Shown: one piece after another, positions 1 through 8,237 of the stretch
How the letters are laid out: the number at the start of each line of letters is the position of its first letter
How positions within the stretch are numbered: the first letter of the stretch is position 1
Source: a virus
Direction: 5' to 3' (one strand)
DNA length: 34,511 nt
Virus record (IMG/VR): IMGVR_UViG_3300015265_000012
Span: 1 to 34,511 of that record
The notes under the pieces: model-generated
What the model saw: the letters and a program-made list of their open reading frames with translations, nothing else
The model's database searches: none
What the model was told of the DNA's origin: nothing
Translations under genes and position numbers: made by a program

Positions 1-504
1 CCCCGTTACGTGTAACGTGCCGTCGATCTTGACCGCGCCTTTCAAGGTGATTTGTCCGCTGGTCACGTTTACGGCGTTATCCGTAACGACCGCCGTACTG
101 CTGCCGACCTTGATCGTCACCGTCCCGCTGGGCAAGGTGATGGTGTAGCTCTTGGCCGTCCAGTCGTAGACCAGCGAGCCACCATCATCAAAACGCCACA
201 CCTCGACATGGTCGCGGTTATCCGGCGGCGCGCCGGCATTGCCGTACAGCCCAGGAATAAACGTACCTTGCGACACATCACCGCTGGCACTGACTAGCGT
301 GCCCTGCTCGCCCATGCTGGGCGCGCGCCAGTGCCGGGCCTTGCCGGCGGCAATGCTGTGCCAGCGCACCCAGGCGCTTGTCCAATCGCCATCCGATACG
401 CGGCACACCGGCGGCGAGGCGGTCAGGTCCACCGCCACCACATAACAATCCTTGACCACGCCGGCCAACATGCGGTCATGCTGGGCGCTGGCGTAGCCGC
501 TCAT
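1..504 (-). CDS. V: Phage baseplate assembly protein V (gpV), 3' end cut by window edge
   Basis: The reading frame starts at ATG 504 (MSGYASAQHDRML) and stays open for 168 codons to the left edge, so the C-terminus is missing. The protein has the P2 gpV/spike layout. An OB-fold-like first part carries the stretches WHSIAAGKARHW and GEQGTLVSASGD, followed by GTFIPGLYG and DNRDHVEVWRFDDG. A repetitive beta-rich stalk then begins (SYTITLPSGTVTIKVG, AVVTDNAVNVTSGQITLKG), as expected for the membrane-puncturing spike under the baseplate of contractile tails. The start overlaps the stop of the upstream gene by ATGA, showing translational coupling. In P2-like phages gpW, J and I follow V, so those genes probably lie just left of this window. 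Two GTTAC-type palindromes sit inside the coding sequence. Confidence 0.85.
   Translation of the reverse strand, partial: MSGYASAQHDRMLAGVVKDCYVVAVDLTASPPVCRVSDGDWTSAWVRWHSIAAGKARHWRAPSMGEQGTLVSASGDVSQGTFIPGLYGNAGAPPDNRDHVEVWRFDDGGSLVYDWTAKSYTITLPSGTVTIKVGSSTAVVTDNAVNVTSGQITLKGAVKIDGTLHVTG
4..17. repeat. GTTAC-family palindrome in gpV
   Basis: CGTTACGTGTAACG in the gpV stalk coding sequence. A one-mismatch copy, CGTTATCCGTAACG, lies at 75-88 in the same gene. Confidence 0.75.
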
Positions 505-1028
505 GTGCGCTTGTCCAGATCGAAGTCTTCAGCCGGGACAAACTCGTCTTTGACGTCGTCGTTAAAGCCAAACAGCAACGCGCCCGGCGCCTCGTCCGGC
601 CATGGCCATTCAAGCTCCCCGACCTCAAAGTTTTGCGTCCACTGCACCGACCACATGGCGAATTGCTCCAGCTCCAGGGTCGGGGCCTCCGGTTGCGCGT
701 GAACGTTCTCAGCGGGCCCTGTGACAAACTCCAGGCCCCACCACTGATCCTTGAGGACCGTCGCCATTTGCGTCGCCAGAATCGACGCCTGAAGCGAGGC
801 CTTGGGCCGCGTGGCGTCGATCAACACACAGGACTGAAAACGCCCGACCAGCGCGACCTTACCGGTGCCGCGATCGACGCCCGGGGTAATGTCAGTCAAC
901 CCGAACAACAGCGCCGGCACGCGCACTTTTGCATCCAGCTCAGGAAACGCCTCGACCTGCACCACCCGGGGCATCGCCGCGCGGAACGTGTCGGCAATGG
1001 CCTCATGAAATGTCGTCAGTTCGCTCAT
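501..1028 (-). CDS. Putative tail completion / terminator-type virion protein
   Basis: This is a 175-residue protein if started at ATG 1028 (MSELTTFHEAIADTFRAA); a GTG at 1037 in the same frame is a possible earlier start, and neither has a convincing ribosome binding site. It lies between the head-tail joiner and gpV and overlaps both neighbours. In phages that join a lambda-type head to a contractile tail this slot usually holds a tail-completion or terminator-like protein. The sequence fits that idea: an N-terminal helix, then a beta-rich central part (KVRVPALLFGLTDI, KVALVGRFQSCVLI) and an acidic C-terminus. No catalytic motif is visible. The role is inferred from position; I do not recognise the family with certainty. 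Confidence 0.6.
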   Translation of the reverse strand: MSELTTFHEAIADTFRAAMPRVVQVEAFPELDAKVRVPALLFGLTDITPGVDRGTGKVALVGRFQSCVLIDATRPKASLQASILATQMATVLKDQWWGLEFVTGPAENVHAQPEAPTLELEQFAMWSVQWTQNFEVGELEWPWPDEAPGALLFGFNDDVKDEFVPAEDFDLDKRT

Positions 1029-1386
1029 CGTTCGCACTCAGTACCAGATCCACCATGCCCGCACCATCAGGCCTTAGGCGGCTGACCATGTAAGGACCGC
1101 CGCCCAGCTCGGGCGGCAGCTCGACGGTTAGAAGATGGCCTTTCTTGACCCCCTGCACGTCGATCACGCGCACGGTCAGGGTCGGCTCCAACACCTCATC
1201 GGCATTGATCACGCTCCCCAGGCGCAGGCCCCGCCCCTGGCCGCCGCCGATTTCGGCGCCGACAAAGGGCGAGACAAAGGCGCCCGACACCGACCGGCCA
1301 TCGGCCAGCGTGACCGGATCACCCAGGCGACTCACCAGCAAGGCGTCCATGCGATCGGCCACCGCCCGAAAGCGCCCGGGCTCCAT
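1003..1386 (-). CDS. Head-tail joining protein (lambda FII-like)
   Basis: A 127-residue protein starting at ATG 1386, whose A is the last base of the TAA stop of the upstream gene. It looks like the small beta-rich head-tail attachment proteins of lambda type: the N-terminal helix RFRAVADRMDALLVSRLGDPV leads into GRSVSGAFVSPF and later VEPTL-type strands, ending with YMVSRLRPDGAGMVDLVLS. Such proteins cap the portal/gpW connector so the finished tail can dock. Position after the capsid-cement gene and before the tail-completion gene agrees. The C-terminus overlaps the next gene by about 26 bases. Family assignment rests on order and general pattern. Confidence 0.6.
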   Translation of the reverse strand: MEPGRFRAVADRMDALLVSRLGDPVTLADGRSVSGAFVSPFVGAEIGGGQGRGLRLGSVINADEVLEPTLTVRVIDVQGVKKGHLLTVELPPELGGGPYMVSRLRPDGAGMVDLVLSANDERTDDIS

Positions 1387-1700
1387 TACTGCACCAACAG
1401 GGCTTCAGCGATGCCGCCCGACTCGTCAGACAGCAATTTGCCGAACGGCACCGAGTCCGGGGTATCAGCAGCGACCAGCGCACCGGCCAACACGCTGACC
1501 TTGGCGCCCTGCTTCAGACCAGGGGTGACGGGCACGTTCCAAGCGCCATTCGTGACGCCCACCAGCGGGGTGCCCTTGGGGCCACTGCCCAGCGGCATCA
1601 CCACCAGTTGACCCAGCACACAGGGCTGACCCGCAACCGCGCCACCGGTAGGCGCCGCGAAATTCACCGTACTGCCATCACTCGAGTAATTCTTGGCCAT
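1386..1700 (-). CDS. DUF2190 family capsid cement/decoration protein
   Basis: The start at ATG 1700 (MAKNYSSDGSTVNFAAPTGG) is supported by AGGAG nine bases upstream; an in-frame TTG lies six bases earlier. The 104-residue product has the DUF2190 pattern: a Gly/Ala/Val-rich beta protein with GQPCVLGQLVVMPLG, the stretch VTNGAWNVPVTPG and GAKVSVLAGALVA. Members of this family coat or stabilise the capsid shell and are usually encoded beside the major capsid gene, as here. Only a 70-base gap holding an intrinsic terminator separates it from the capsid gene upstream. Confidence 0.8.
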   Translation of the reverse strand: MAKNYSSDGSTVNFAAPTGGAVAGQPCVLGQLVVMPLGSGPKGTPLVGVTNGAWNVPVTPGLKQGAKVSVLAGALVAADTPDSVPFGKLLSDESGGIAEALLVQ

Positions 1701-1721
1701 GGCCAAAGTCTCCTAAACGCA

Positions 1722-1753
1722 GAAAAAACAAACCCCGCACAGAGGCGGGGCTT
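1722..1753 (-). terminator. Intrinsic terminator between capsid and cement genes
   Basis: Read on the minus strand: AAGCCCCGC, a 6-base loop, GCGGGGTTT, then GTTTTTT. It lies inside a co-directional operon, immediately after the capsid stop codon and before the cement gene RBS, so it must leak or be bypassed by antitermination. Confidence 0.75.
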
Positions 1754-1770
1754 GAGGGGAACCGGCGGAA

Positions 1771-3822
1771 TTAAGCGCCGTTGGATTTGTTCAGGCCGCG
1801 CGAGTCCAGAGGCGCCACACCGGCATCGATCCGCACCTTGGAAATAACGCCGTCATTGGTGAAGCCTTGTTGCTGCTCCAGATACGGCAACTCGACGCCG
1901 TCCAGATAAGCAACCTCGATCGTGTCGCTGCCCTTCTTGGCCGCCAGATACCAGGCGGTTGCCGAGGCATCATCCAGCCGCGGCTCGGCGATCACTTCGG
2001 CAAAGTTGCGAATCGGGTTGTCAATGCCGGCATTGCTGTCAGCACCTGGCACCGAGGCCGAGCGGATCAGTTGCTTGGCCTTGTCTTCCAGGGCAACCGG
2101 CACCAGTACAAAGCCTGGGCGAATGTTCAGGGTGCGCGCCTTGCCGCCTTCGACCTGGTTCTTTTGCAACGCCATCGCGGTCTTGGCTTTGCTCAGCGCG
2201 TCGATCGACATGGTCGAACCGGCACCGGTGAACAGGTTTTTACGCGACGCGTCAAACAGCGCCTTGGCGTCGCTCAGCTTCGGGTTGTTGATCAAGGTGT
2301 CATAGACCAGATCGCCGATGGTTCCGCGCGCCGCCTCACCCATGCGCCGTGGCACGGTGGTCAACTGATCGAGGTCATCGTTAAGAATGGCCTGACGGGT
2401 GATCGAGAACAATTCACCGTAGGTGGCCAGGCGAATAGTTTCGCCACGGTCGCCGGTGGTGATGTACTTGTATTCCGCCCCTGGGCGCACTTCACGCAGG
2501 CTCGGAAACTCGCCCATGCCAACCCGCTTGGCGGTCTTGAAGTCGCTCAAACGGCCGGTCTTGGTCCACAGGTGGAAGGTTTCCGCTGCTTCCTCCCAGC
2601 CCAACAGCACCGACTTGGCGGCGATGTCGACCAGAATATTGCCAAAGTCGCTGGAGTCGTGAGTAAACGCCATGCCGACCATCTGCATCGGCGCCATGCT
2701 CGCCACCAGAATGCCGCGATCATGCAGCGAGGCACGGGCCAGCTCGCGCAGGCTCATGTGGTTATAGGCGTTGTCCGTCTGGGCTTCGGCTTGACCGACA
2801 CGACTCGACAGCGACGCACGCACCGAGTCGCCAACCAGATTGCCGTTGGAGATATGGCCGTGGACGATTTGCGAACCGGTCGGGGTGGTGTTGGTGCCCA
2901 GGGCCGCCAGCAGCTTGGCGTTCGCCGTCTCGATCGTGCAATTCACGTCATTGAGGCAAGCGTTCATCAGCTCCGCGTGAGGCGCAGCAAAGGGCGCACT
3001 GAAAGCGGCGGTAATTGCTGTTCGGCGCGCCCCCTCATCGGCCAGTGCCTGGGCGCGGATTTGATCAGCGTTCAGAGCATTAGGCGCGGGAGCCGGAGCG
3101 GGGGCAGGCGCTGGAGCCGGTGCTGGATTTGGGACGGAGCCGCGCGGGCTCAACAGTTGTTTAAAAGCTTCTGGCATGTTGGTGAACTCCTGCATGCGTT
3201 GCGATTTGATGTGAGCAAAGGCCTTTAGCGGCTCAAGGATTTTGTCTGCGAAACCGGCCTCGACCGCTTCGCTGCCGAACATCCACGTTTCAGCGTCAAG
3301 CAAGGCGTGGATTTCCTCAGCGGTTCGGCCGGTTTTGGCGACATACGCCTGGACCAGCGAAACCTCGACCTGATCGAGTAATTCGGCGTAACGCCGCATG
3401 TCCTCGGCATCACCGCCCTGAATCCCCCAGGGCTTGTGAATCATGATTGCGGCGTTTTCGGGGATGTTGATCGTATTGGCCGACATCAGAATCACGCTGC
3501 CCATGGACGCCGCGAGCGCCCCCACCGTCCCGTCAATGCGGGCCGGGTGATGCTTGAGCATGTTGTAAATGGCAATCCCGTCGAACACTTCGCCGCCCGG
3601 GGAATTCACGTACAGATTGATTTGTGACACGTCACCGAGCGCTTTCAGATCCTTGGCGAACTGCTTGGCGGTGATACCCCAGGCGCCAATTTCCCCCTCG
3701 ATACGCAGCTCGGCGATGCTCGCCGACAGGGCGCGCATGCTGTACCAGCTTTCGCCGACCTCATTCGTCGACGTGATCGACGCCCTTGGCCGCATCAGCG
3801 GCTTGTCTTTTCTTTTGCTCAT
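1771..3822 (-). CDS. ClpP-like prohead protease / major capsid protein fusion
   Basis: One 683-residue polypeptide carries both the maturation protease and the major capsid protein. Start ATG 3822 (MSKRKDKPLM) lies inside the end of the portal gene (62-base overlap). Residues about 20-200 are a ClpP-fold serine protease: NSPGGEVFDG near 73, nucleophile Ser106 in GALAASMGSV, His129 in IMIHKP and the probable acid Asp176 in LLDAETWMFGSEA. Residues 230-248 are a Pro-Ala linker. From about 250 onward comes the capsid part, with TGDRGETIRLATYGE and RAILNDDLDQL, typical of the coat half of such fusions. Fused protease-capsid genes are known in Pseudomonas and related phages; self-cleavage after shell assembly should release the coat protein. 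The stop is followed directly by an intrinsic terminator. Confidence 0.9.
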   Translation of the reverse strand: MSKRKDKPLMRPRASITSTNEVGESWYSMRALSASIAELRIEGEIGAWGITAKQFAKDLKALGDVSQINLYVNSPGGEVFDGIAIYNMLKHHPARIDGTVGALAASMGSVILMSANTINIPENAAIMIHKPWGIQGGDAEDMRRYAELLDQVEVSLVQAYVAKTGRTAEEIHALLDAETWMFGSEAVEAGFADKILEPLKAFAHIKSQRMQEFTNMPEAFKQLLSPRGSVPNPAPAPAPAPAPAPAPNALNADQIRAQALADEGARRTAITAAFSAPFAAPHAELMNACLNDVNCTIETANAKLLAALGTNTTPTGSQIVHGHISNGNLVGDSVRASLSSRVGQAEAQTDNAYNHMSLRELARASLHDRGILVASMAPMQMVGMAFTHDSSDFGNILVDIAAKSVLLGWEEAAETFHLWTKTGRLSDFKTAKRVGMGEFPSLREVRPGAEYKYITTGDRGETIRLATYGELFSITRQAILNDDLDQLTTVPRRMGEAARGTIGDLVYDTLINNPKLSDAKALFDASRKNLFTGAGSTMSIDALSKAKTAMALQKNQVEGGKARTLNIRPGFVLVPVALEDKAKQLIRSASVPGADSNAGIDNPIRNFAEVIAEPRLDDASATAWYLAAKKGSDTIEVAYLDGVELPYLEQQQGFTNDGVISKVRIDAGVAPLDSRGLNKSNGA
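3624..3635. repeat. GTGAC-family palindrome in the protease-capsid gene
   Basis: Perfect GTGACACGTCAC within the protease domain coding sequence, identical to the copy at 9211. Confidence 0.7.
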
Positions 3823-5290
3823 CGGTCTGATTTTTCCCGTAGAACTGGTGATAGGCGTCGGAGCTGAAAACCAGCCCTTTGTCCCGGTTGGTTTTAATCT
3901 CCGCTTCACGCGAGCGCTTCAGCTCTTGCGGGTTGCGCTGCCGCGCCCGGGCCACTTCGGCCTCATCGGAGAAACCCGCCTTAACCAAAATGTCCCAGGC
4001 GTTGGCCTCATGAACCGGGTTGATCCAAGGCATCACCGGCCCCTGATAAATCGCCCCGTAAATGGTGCGCGGATCGACATCAGGCGGAACCTTGATCACA
4101 CCGCTGAGGATCGCCAGGCGCAGCCAGTCGCGGTAAACGCGCCGACACCAGTAGTCGATAAAGTCGTGCTGCAATTGGTCGTAACCCAACTGCGCCTCGA
4201 CCAGCTCCTGACGTTGCGACGAATAACTACCGTCGTAACTGCGCGACAAACTGGAGTAGCCCACTCGCGTGCCTGAGGCGACCGCCTTCAATTGGCCGTT
4301 TCTGAAGCCTTCAAGGAAAGGGTTCGGCCGATCGCTCTTGATCATGCCGACCTCTTCACCCGGCAACAGGGTGTCGATCACCATCCCCGGCGCCATCTGG
4401 AACGTGCGCTGTGAGGTTTCCTTGGGTGCCACGTAGTCGTCAGGCGAGCCCTTTTTGATATACATGGCCAGCGCCGCACTGATCCGCGCCGCGACCCGCT
4501 CGCTTTCCTCGTAATCTTTGATGTCCGCCAGGCGGGTGATCACCGCATGCAGTAGCGGCTGCCCCCTGTTCTGCCCGATCCGCTTGCGATAGGCGACGTG
4601 GATCATCTGTTCGACCGGTACGCGTTTGGTGTCCTGTGACAGGCTGTAACCCAACGCATCGCCGGGGTGTTTCTTCAGCAGGTGATACGCACGCACGCGG
4701 CGCCAGGCGTTGCGCTCGATGCCCTGGACAATGCCCTGGGCTTCGTCGTGTTTCCCCCAGGGCAGAAAGTCCGGCTCTAGCAGCTCCAGCGAATACGGCA
4801 CCGCATGCGAGTGCTGATAACCAGCGACATTGCCCATCAGCTCCTGAGCCAGCGCCTCACCGTCGCGCAGCCAGGTACGACACACCAGGCGTTCCATTTG
4901 CGGCCGCGACAGCTCGCCGGACGTTTCCGGCGCCAGGGACCACTCAGACCACTGCGCCTTGATGGCGGCGGCAAATTCCAGATGCACCGCGCCAGCGTAA
5001 TCCAACGGAATCGGCTCGACGGATATACCCGGGCCGCCCACCACCCGCTCTTCCAGCCGGTCAAACAGACCGGTGACGATGTCGTGGTTTTCGTCCAGGG
5101 CACGGCATTGGTCGCGCATGGACTTGGCGGTGTTTTGCAGCGCACCGTTCGCGCTGCGCGTTTCGCGCTTGGCTTTGTGTGTGCGAGTAACGTCGGCCGC
5201 TTCGAATGCCTGGATCACATGCCGCGCTTTCAGGCGCTCGGCGACCATGTGCGGAAACAACGGGGCCAGCGCCCTATCCAGCAGGTTCAC
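3761..5290 (-). CDS. Phage portal protein, lambda type
   Basis: A 509-residue portal protein that forms the dodecameric DNA channel at one capsid vertex. I place the start at GTG 5290, which shares one base with the gpW stop (TAGTG), giving MNLLDRALAPLFPHM. The lambda-family pattern is clear: TRSANGALQNTAKSMRDQCRAL, FDRLEERVVGGPG, LEPDFLP, HVAYRKRIGQNRGQPLL and SSLSRSYDGSYSSQRQELVE, the last being the conserved Tyr/Ser-rich stretch of lambda portals. The C-terminal tail is charged and helical (EQKKRQAADAAK). It sits between gpW and the protease-capsid gene, as in lambda (W-B-C). Confidence 0.9.
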   Translation of the reverse strand: MNLLDRALAPLFPHMVAERLKARHVIQAFEAADVTRTHKAKRETRSANGALQNTAKSMRDQCRALDENHDIVTGLFDRLEERVVGGPGISVEPIPLDYAGAVHLEFAAAIKAQWSEWSLAPETSGELSRPQMERLVCRTWLRDGEALAQELMGNVAGYQHSHAVPYSLELLEPDFLPWGKHDEAQGIVQGIERNAWRRVRAYHLLKKHPGDALGYSLSQDTKRVPVEQMIHVAYRKRIGQNRGQPLLHAVITRLADIKDYEESERVAARISAALAMYIKKGSPDDYVAPKETSQRTFQMAPGMVIDTLLPGEEVGMIKSDRPNPFLEGFRNGQLKAVASGTRVGYSSLSRSYDGSYSSQRQELVEAQLGYDQLQHDFIDYWCRRVYRDWLRLAILSGVIKVPPDVDPRTIYGAIYQGPVMPWINPVHEANAWDILVKAGFSDEAEVARARQRNPQELKRSREAEIKTNRDKGLVFSSDAYHQFYGKNQTDEQKKRQAADAAKGVDHVDE

Positions 5291-5505
5291 TAGAACACCG
5301 CCAGGGAATGACCCGGGCGCCCCGTCACAGCCGATTGCTGGGCCGCCACGCGGCGCTCCCAAAACAGCCGACCCTTCTGGATGTCGGCCAGATCCGACAT
5401 CACCATTTTGCGGCCCTGGAACATCGTTTCTTTGCCATCAAGGACGGCAATCTCGGCCGCCATATAGCGGTCGACCATGTCCTGGGCGGTGGGTGCTACA
5501 GCCAT
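5290..5505 (-). CDS. W: gpW-like head-tail joining protein
   Basis: A 71-residue protein from ATG 5505 (MAVAPTAQDMVDRYMAAE), with AAGG four bases upstream; an in-frame ATG at 5529 is less well placed. Length (lambda gpW is 68 residues) and the helical pattern VDRYMAAEIAVLDGKETMFQGRKMVMSDLADIQ fit the gpW family, which fills the portal after packaging and is needed for tail attachment. It overlaps the terminase gene by 10 bases and the portal gene by one base, so the three are translationally coupled. Confidence 0.85.
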   Translation of the reverse strand: MAVAPTAQDMVDRYMAAEIAVLDGKETMFQGRKMVMSDLADIQKGRLFWERRVAAQQSAVTGRPGHSLAVF

Positions 5506-7541
5506 GCGCCTTGTCCTGTATTGAGCCACGCGCCGGCCTCGTCAGGCGACGATGCAGGTGGTGGGGGTGGTAGTTCAGCCGTTACGGGTAACGGCGCCGG
5601 TTCAACGGGTTCCGGCTCGGCGACAGGCTCCGGCCGCTCTTCAACGGGCGGCACATGCCAGACACCGCTCGGCAGTTGCTGCGCGAGTAGGTCCAGATCC
5701 AGACCGAATTTCTCTTGGCTGATACGCAGGGCCGCCAGGGCGTACACAAAGCAGTCGAGCGCCTCGTTGCGCTTCTTGCTGGCATCCCAACGCAGCACCC
5801 GCCGCCCCTTCGCTAGCACCCATTTTTTGGTTTCACTAGTGAGCTGCTTAAGCTCGTCGTCGTCGCAAATGGAGTCGTCGGCCGGGAAGTGAATCAGGCC
5901 CGGCACCGGACGATTGCCGTCCGGCTGGATTTTGAGGCGGTTGTAAATGACTTCCTTGGCGTTGTCGGTGCCGACTTCGGTCAAATAGGTTTTGGATTTC
6001 TTTTCTTTCTTGCGCGGGAAGCTGGCAATTGGCTTGCCGTAGGTGCTGGCCCCGAAGATCGGGATCACCCAATGCAAACCATGCTTGCGACTCTGAGCCC
6101 TCACCGTCTCCGAATGGTGGCCGCCGGAGTCCCAGCACCAACGCATCACACCCATTTTTGTACCGTCGACGCGGGTGAACTGCCTGTGCAGTTCCAACCC
6201 AACTTGACGCAACAACTCTGCACTGTCGGGATCACCCGTCAGAACTCGGCGGTAGACCAGCCAGGCCTCTTCGTTAGCGCCAAAGCCCCACACCCGCAAT
6301 TCGTAACGGTCGTCTTGGGTGTCGATACCGCCCATCAGCACGACGCAACGCGCTGGCACCTGGGCCGCGAACACCTCGCGGCGATCGCGCAACTGTTCCC
6401 AGTCGACCTTCTCGGTCAGGTCTTCTTCCCAAGGCTCGCCCAGCGTCGTGTTGACGAAGGTTTTCAGCTTGCCCCGGTCCTTACCGGCCTTGACCCGCTC
6501 GTCGGCAATCTTCACCCAGGTGGTGAAGGTCGAATAAATGGTCCAGATATGGAACGTCAGACGGCGCGGCGTGCGAATTGGCGCGTCATCAGCGCCGAAC
6601 CACTCCATGCTGTCGCGCGTCCAAACACCGGTTTTCTCGCAGATGTAGCGGCCCGAGGGTCCCGCCTCGATCATCTCGTGATGTTCGAAGGTGCAACCGT
6701 GGCCGGACTCGCACAGATACCAGGCCTTGTCGACTTCGCCGAGCGCATCCTTGGACCACTTGAGGCCAAACGGCTCATCCGGCCCGCCCCACTTCAGCGT
6801 TTGTTCGGTGCGGCAGTGCGGACAGCGAATATGGAAGCGCAACAGGTAAGCCGATTCCTCGGCCGCCCGGGTGATTTGACAGCTACCCGACAGCTTTGGG
6901 GTAGAGCCGCGAATCGACTTCGGAAAGGTCGCGCCCTCCAGGCGCTTGTCGCCCAGGAAGGTCGGCGAGCCCTCGTTGTTGATGTCCGCGTCGAAGCTCG
7001 ACAGCTCGTCATAACCGACCTCGTCCGGGCTCTTTTCCCGATAGTTGCCCGCCGCCTTGCCGCCCAACCACCAAAGCACCTTGCGGTTTTCGAAGGTCTT
7101 TTGATCCTCGGTGTTGTCCTTGTGCTTTTTCCCGAACCAGGGCGCCATGGCCTTGATCACCGGCACGTCGCGAATCATCGGGTCGACGTGTTTTTTCATG
7201 ATGCCCTTGGCGTCGTCGTCCGTTGGGCTCCACATGCAAATGCTGCGCTTCTTGTGCTTGAGCTTGTAGGCGATGTTCGCCATCAGCATCTTGGTGTAAC
7301 CGATGCGCGCCGATTTCGGCAGGTTCAGCTCATGTATCAGGTCGTTGCCCATGGCGTTGAGCAACGCCACTTGGAAAAACTCAGTTGTCCATTTGCCTTC
7401 GCCGTAGGACGACTCGGACGACATGTAGAAATATTCGTCGGCCCACTCCACAGCGGTCATGGGCGGATCGACTTCAAGGTTCTTCAACCCGCGCCGGACC
7501 GCCTCAACCAGACTCTTGATCCAGGGTGGCGAGGTACTCAT
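5496..7541 (-). CDS. Terminase large subunit, GpA family
   Basis: A 681-residue packaging motor and nuclease. The start ATG 7541 (MSTSPPWIKSLVEAVRR) is preceded by GGAG seven bases upstream. The N-terminal ATPase shows the GpA variant of the P-loop region (LPKSARIGYTKMLMANIAYK), then CMWSPTDDDAKG and a Walker B-like DEVGYDELSSFDAD. A zinc-finger-like stretch RCPHCRTEQTLKWGG with a later CESGHGC is typical of this family. The nuclease half contains GGIDTQDDRYELRVWGFG and the acidic WCWDSGGHH. The C-terminus is Pro-rich and includes a GTTACGGGTAAC palindrome in the DNA. It works with the small subunit encoded just upstream to cut cos DNA and drive it through the portal. Confidence 0.95.
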   Translation of the reverse strand: MSTSPPWIKSLVEAVRRGLKNLEVDPPMTAVEWADEYFYMSSESSYGEGKWTTEFFQVALLNAMGNDLIHELNLPKSARIGYTKMLMANIAYKLKHKKRSICMWSPTDDDAKGIMKKHVDPMIRDVPVIKAMAPWFGKKHKDNTEDQKTFENRKVLWWLGGKAAGNYREKSPDEVGYDELSSFDADINNEGSPTFLGDKRLEGATFPKSIRGSTPKLSGSCQITRAAEESAYLLRFHIRCPHCRTEQTLKWGGPDEPFGLKWSKDALGEVDKAWYLCESGHGCTFEHHEMIEAGPSGRYICEKTGVWTRDSMEWFGADDAPIRTPRRLTFHIWTIYSTFTTWVKIADERVKAGKDRGKLKTFVNTTLGEPWEEDLTEKVDWEQLRDRREVFAAQVPARCVVLMGGIDTQDDRYELRVWGFGANEEAWLVYRRVLTGDPDSAELLRQVGLELHRQFTRVDGTKMGVMRWCWDSGGHHSETVRAQSRKHGLHWVIPIFGASTYGKPIASFPRKKEKKSKTYLTEVGTDNAKEVIYNRLKIQPDGNRPVPGLIHFPADDSICDDDELKQLTSETKKWVLAKGRRVLRWDASKKRNEALDCFVYALAALRISQEKFGLDLDLLAQQLPSGVWHVPPVEERPEPVAEPEPVEPAPLPVTAELPPPPPASSPDEAGAWLNTGQGAWL
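5580..5593. repeat. GTTAC-family palindrome (in terminase C-terminus)
   Basis: The sequence is CGTTACGGGTAACG, a copy of the recurring motif CGTTACNNGTAACG, inside the coding sequence for the Pro-rich terminase tail. Confidence 0.7.
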
Positions 7542-8055
7542 CCAAAAGCTCCGGTATGCGATCAGCCAACCCGGCAGCCGCGTTACGCGTAACGGCAATT
7601 TCCGTTTCGACGGCCTCCAAGTGGCGCACGCCGATATCGGGGTGTTTGCGCTTCACGTTTTTGTGAACGGTGTTGAGGGTTGAGGCCAGTTGTGCGGACA
7701 GGCTGGCCAACGCAAAAACCATGAATCCGACCGGCACCAACTCCTTTTCCCCGACCTTGTTTTTGCGTGCCTGGGCGTCGGCCTGCTCTTTGGTCAGGCG
7801 CAGACGCTCGCAATCGATCTTGTAACCAATGAGCGGATCGACCTCGTCGACGCCAGGTTGCTGCTTTCCGGTTTGGTGCTGAAGGCGGTTATTGACCACC
7901 GACCGAACGTCGTAGAACGACTCGCGGCCGATCTTCGCGACGGCCGGGACGTCCCATTTATCAAAGGCCTGCACCGAAATTCCGAGGCTGTCGGCCATGT
8001 TCTTCTTGTTCAGCCAGCCCGGCTGTCGCGTGATCGTGGTGATCTTCGAAGACAT
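7504..8055 (-). CDS. Terminase small subunit, Nu1 family
   Basis: A 183-residue protein starting at ATG 8055 (MSSKITTITRQPGWLNKKNM). The N-terminal winged-helix DNA-binding part is clear: LNKKNMADSLGISVQAFDKWDVPAVAKIGRESFYDVRSVV matches the way Nu1 proteins recognise cosB. The middle is a charged coiled-coil-like helix (CERLRLTKEQADAQARKNKVGEKELVP), followed by a helical C-terminus that should bind the large subunit. The end overlaps the large-subunit gene by 38 bases. A GTTACGCGTAAC palindrome is embedded in the codons for VTRN. Confidence 0.88.
   Translation of the reverse strand: MSSKITTITRQPGWLNKKNMADSLGISVQAFDKWDVPAVAKIGRESFYDVRSVVNNRLQHQTGKQQPGVDEVDPLIGYKIDCERLRLTKEQADAQARKNKVGEKELVPVGFMVFALASLSAQLASTLNTVHKNVKRKHPDIGVRHLEAVETEIAVTRNAAAGLADRIPELLDEYLATLDQESG
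7581..7594. repeat. GTTAC-family palindrome (in small terminase gene)
   Basis: A perfect 14-bp palindrome, CGTTACGCGTAACG, inside the coding sequence. It is identical to the intergenic copies at 27805 and 34304. Confidence 0.8.
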
Positions 8056-8237
8056 AACAACAACCAACCTCTAGAAAAGGGTCATACGTAGCGAATGAGC
8101 GGGGCCCGTATTACCCCCTATGGGGAGGGGGCCAGAGGGACCCGTGACCTTTTGACCAAAGCCCCATCCGTCAAGCGAAAAGCGCCCGAAAAGGTGCCTT
8201 TTTTCGATCTTTTCGACATCGGGGCGACCTCCAGGGG
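8056..8237. other. Gap upstream of terminase: candidate cos region
   Basis: A 182-base non-coding stretch lies upstream of the small terminase gene, the usual place for cos in phages with Nu1/GpA terminases. It holds a GC-rich inverted repeat (CCCCCTATGGGG at about 8113) and, at 8221-8234, GGGGCGACCTCC. The latter resembles the core of lambda cosN (GGGCGGCGACCT) but lies in the opposite orientation relative to the terminase genes. Only a nine-base core is shared, so the exact nick site cannot be stated. Confidence 0.35.

Noticed and set aside
1867-3228. Long plus-strand open frame opposite the protease-capsid gene
   Set aside because: It is an antisense shadow of a high-GC gene: the opposite strand encodes a clear protease-capsid protein, and the plus reading has no recognisable domain or RBS.
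5889-7592. 567-codon plus-strand open frame opposite the large terminase
   Set aside because: The terminase on the minus strand has all family motifs; the plus frame is composition-driven and lacks a supported start.
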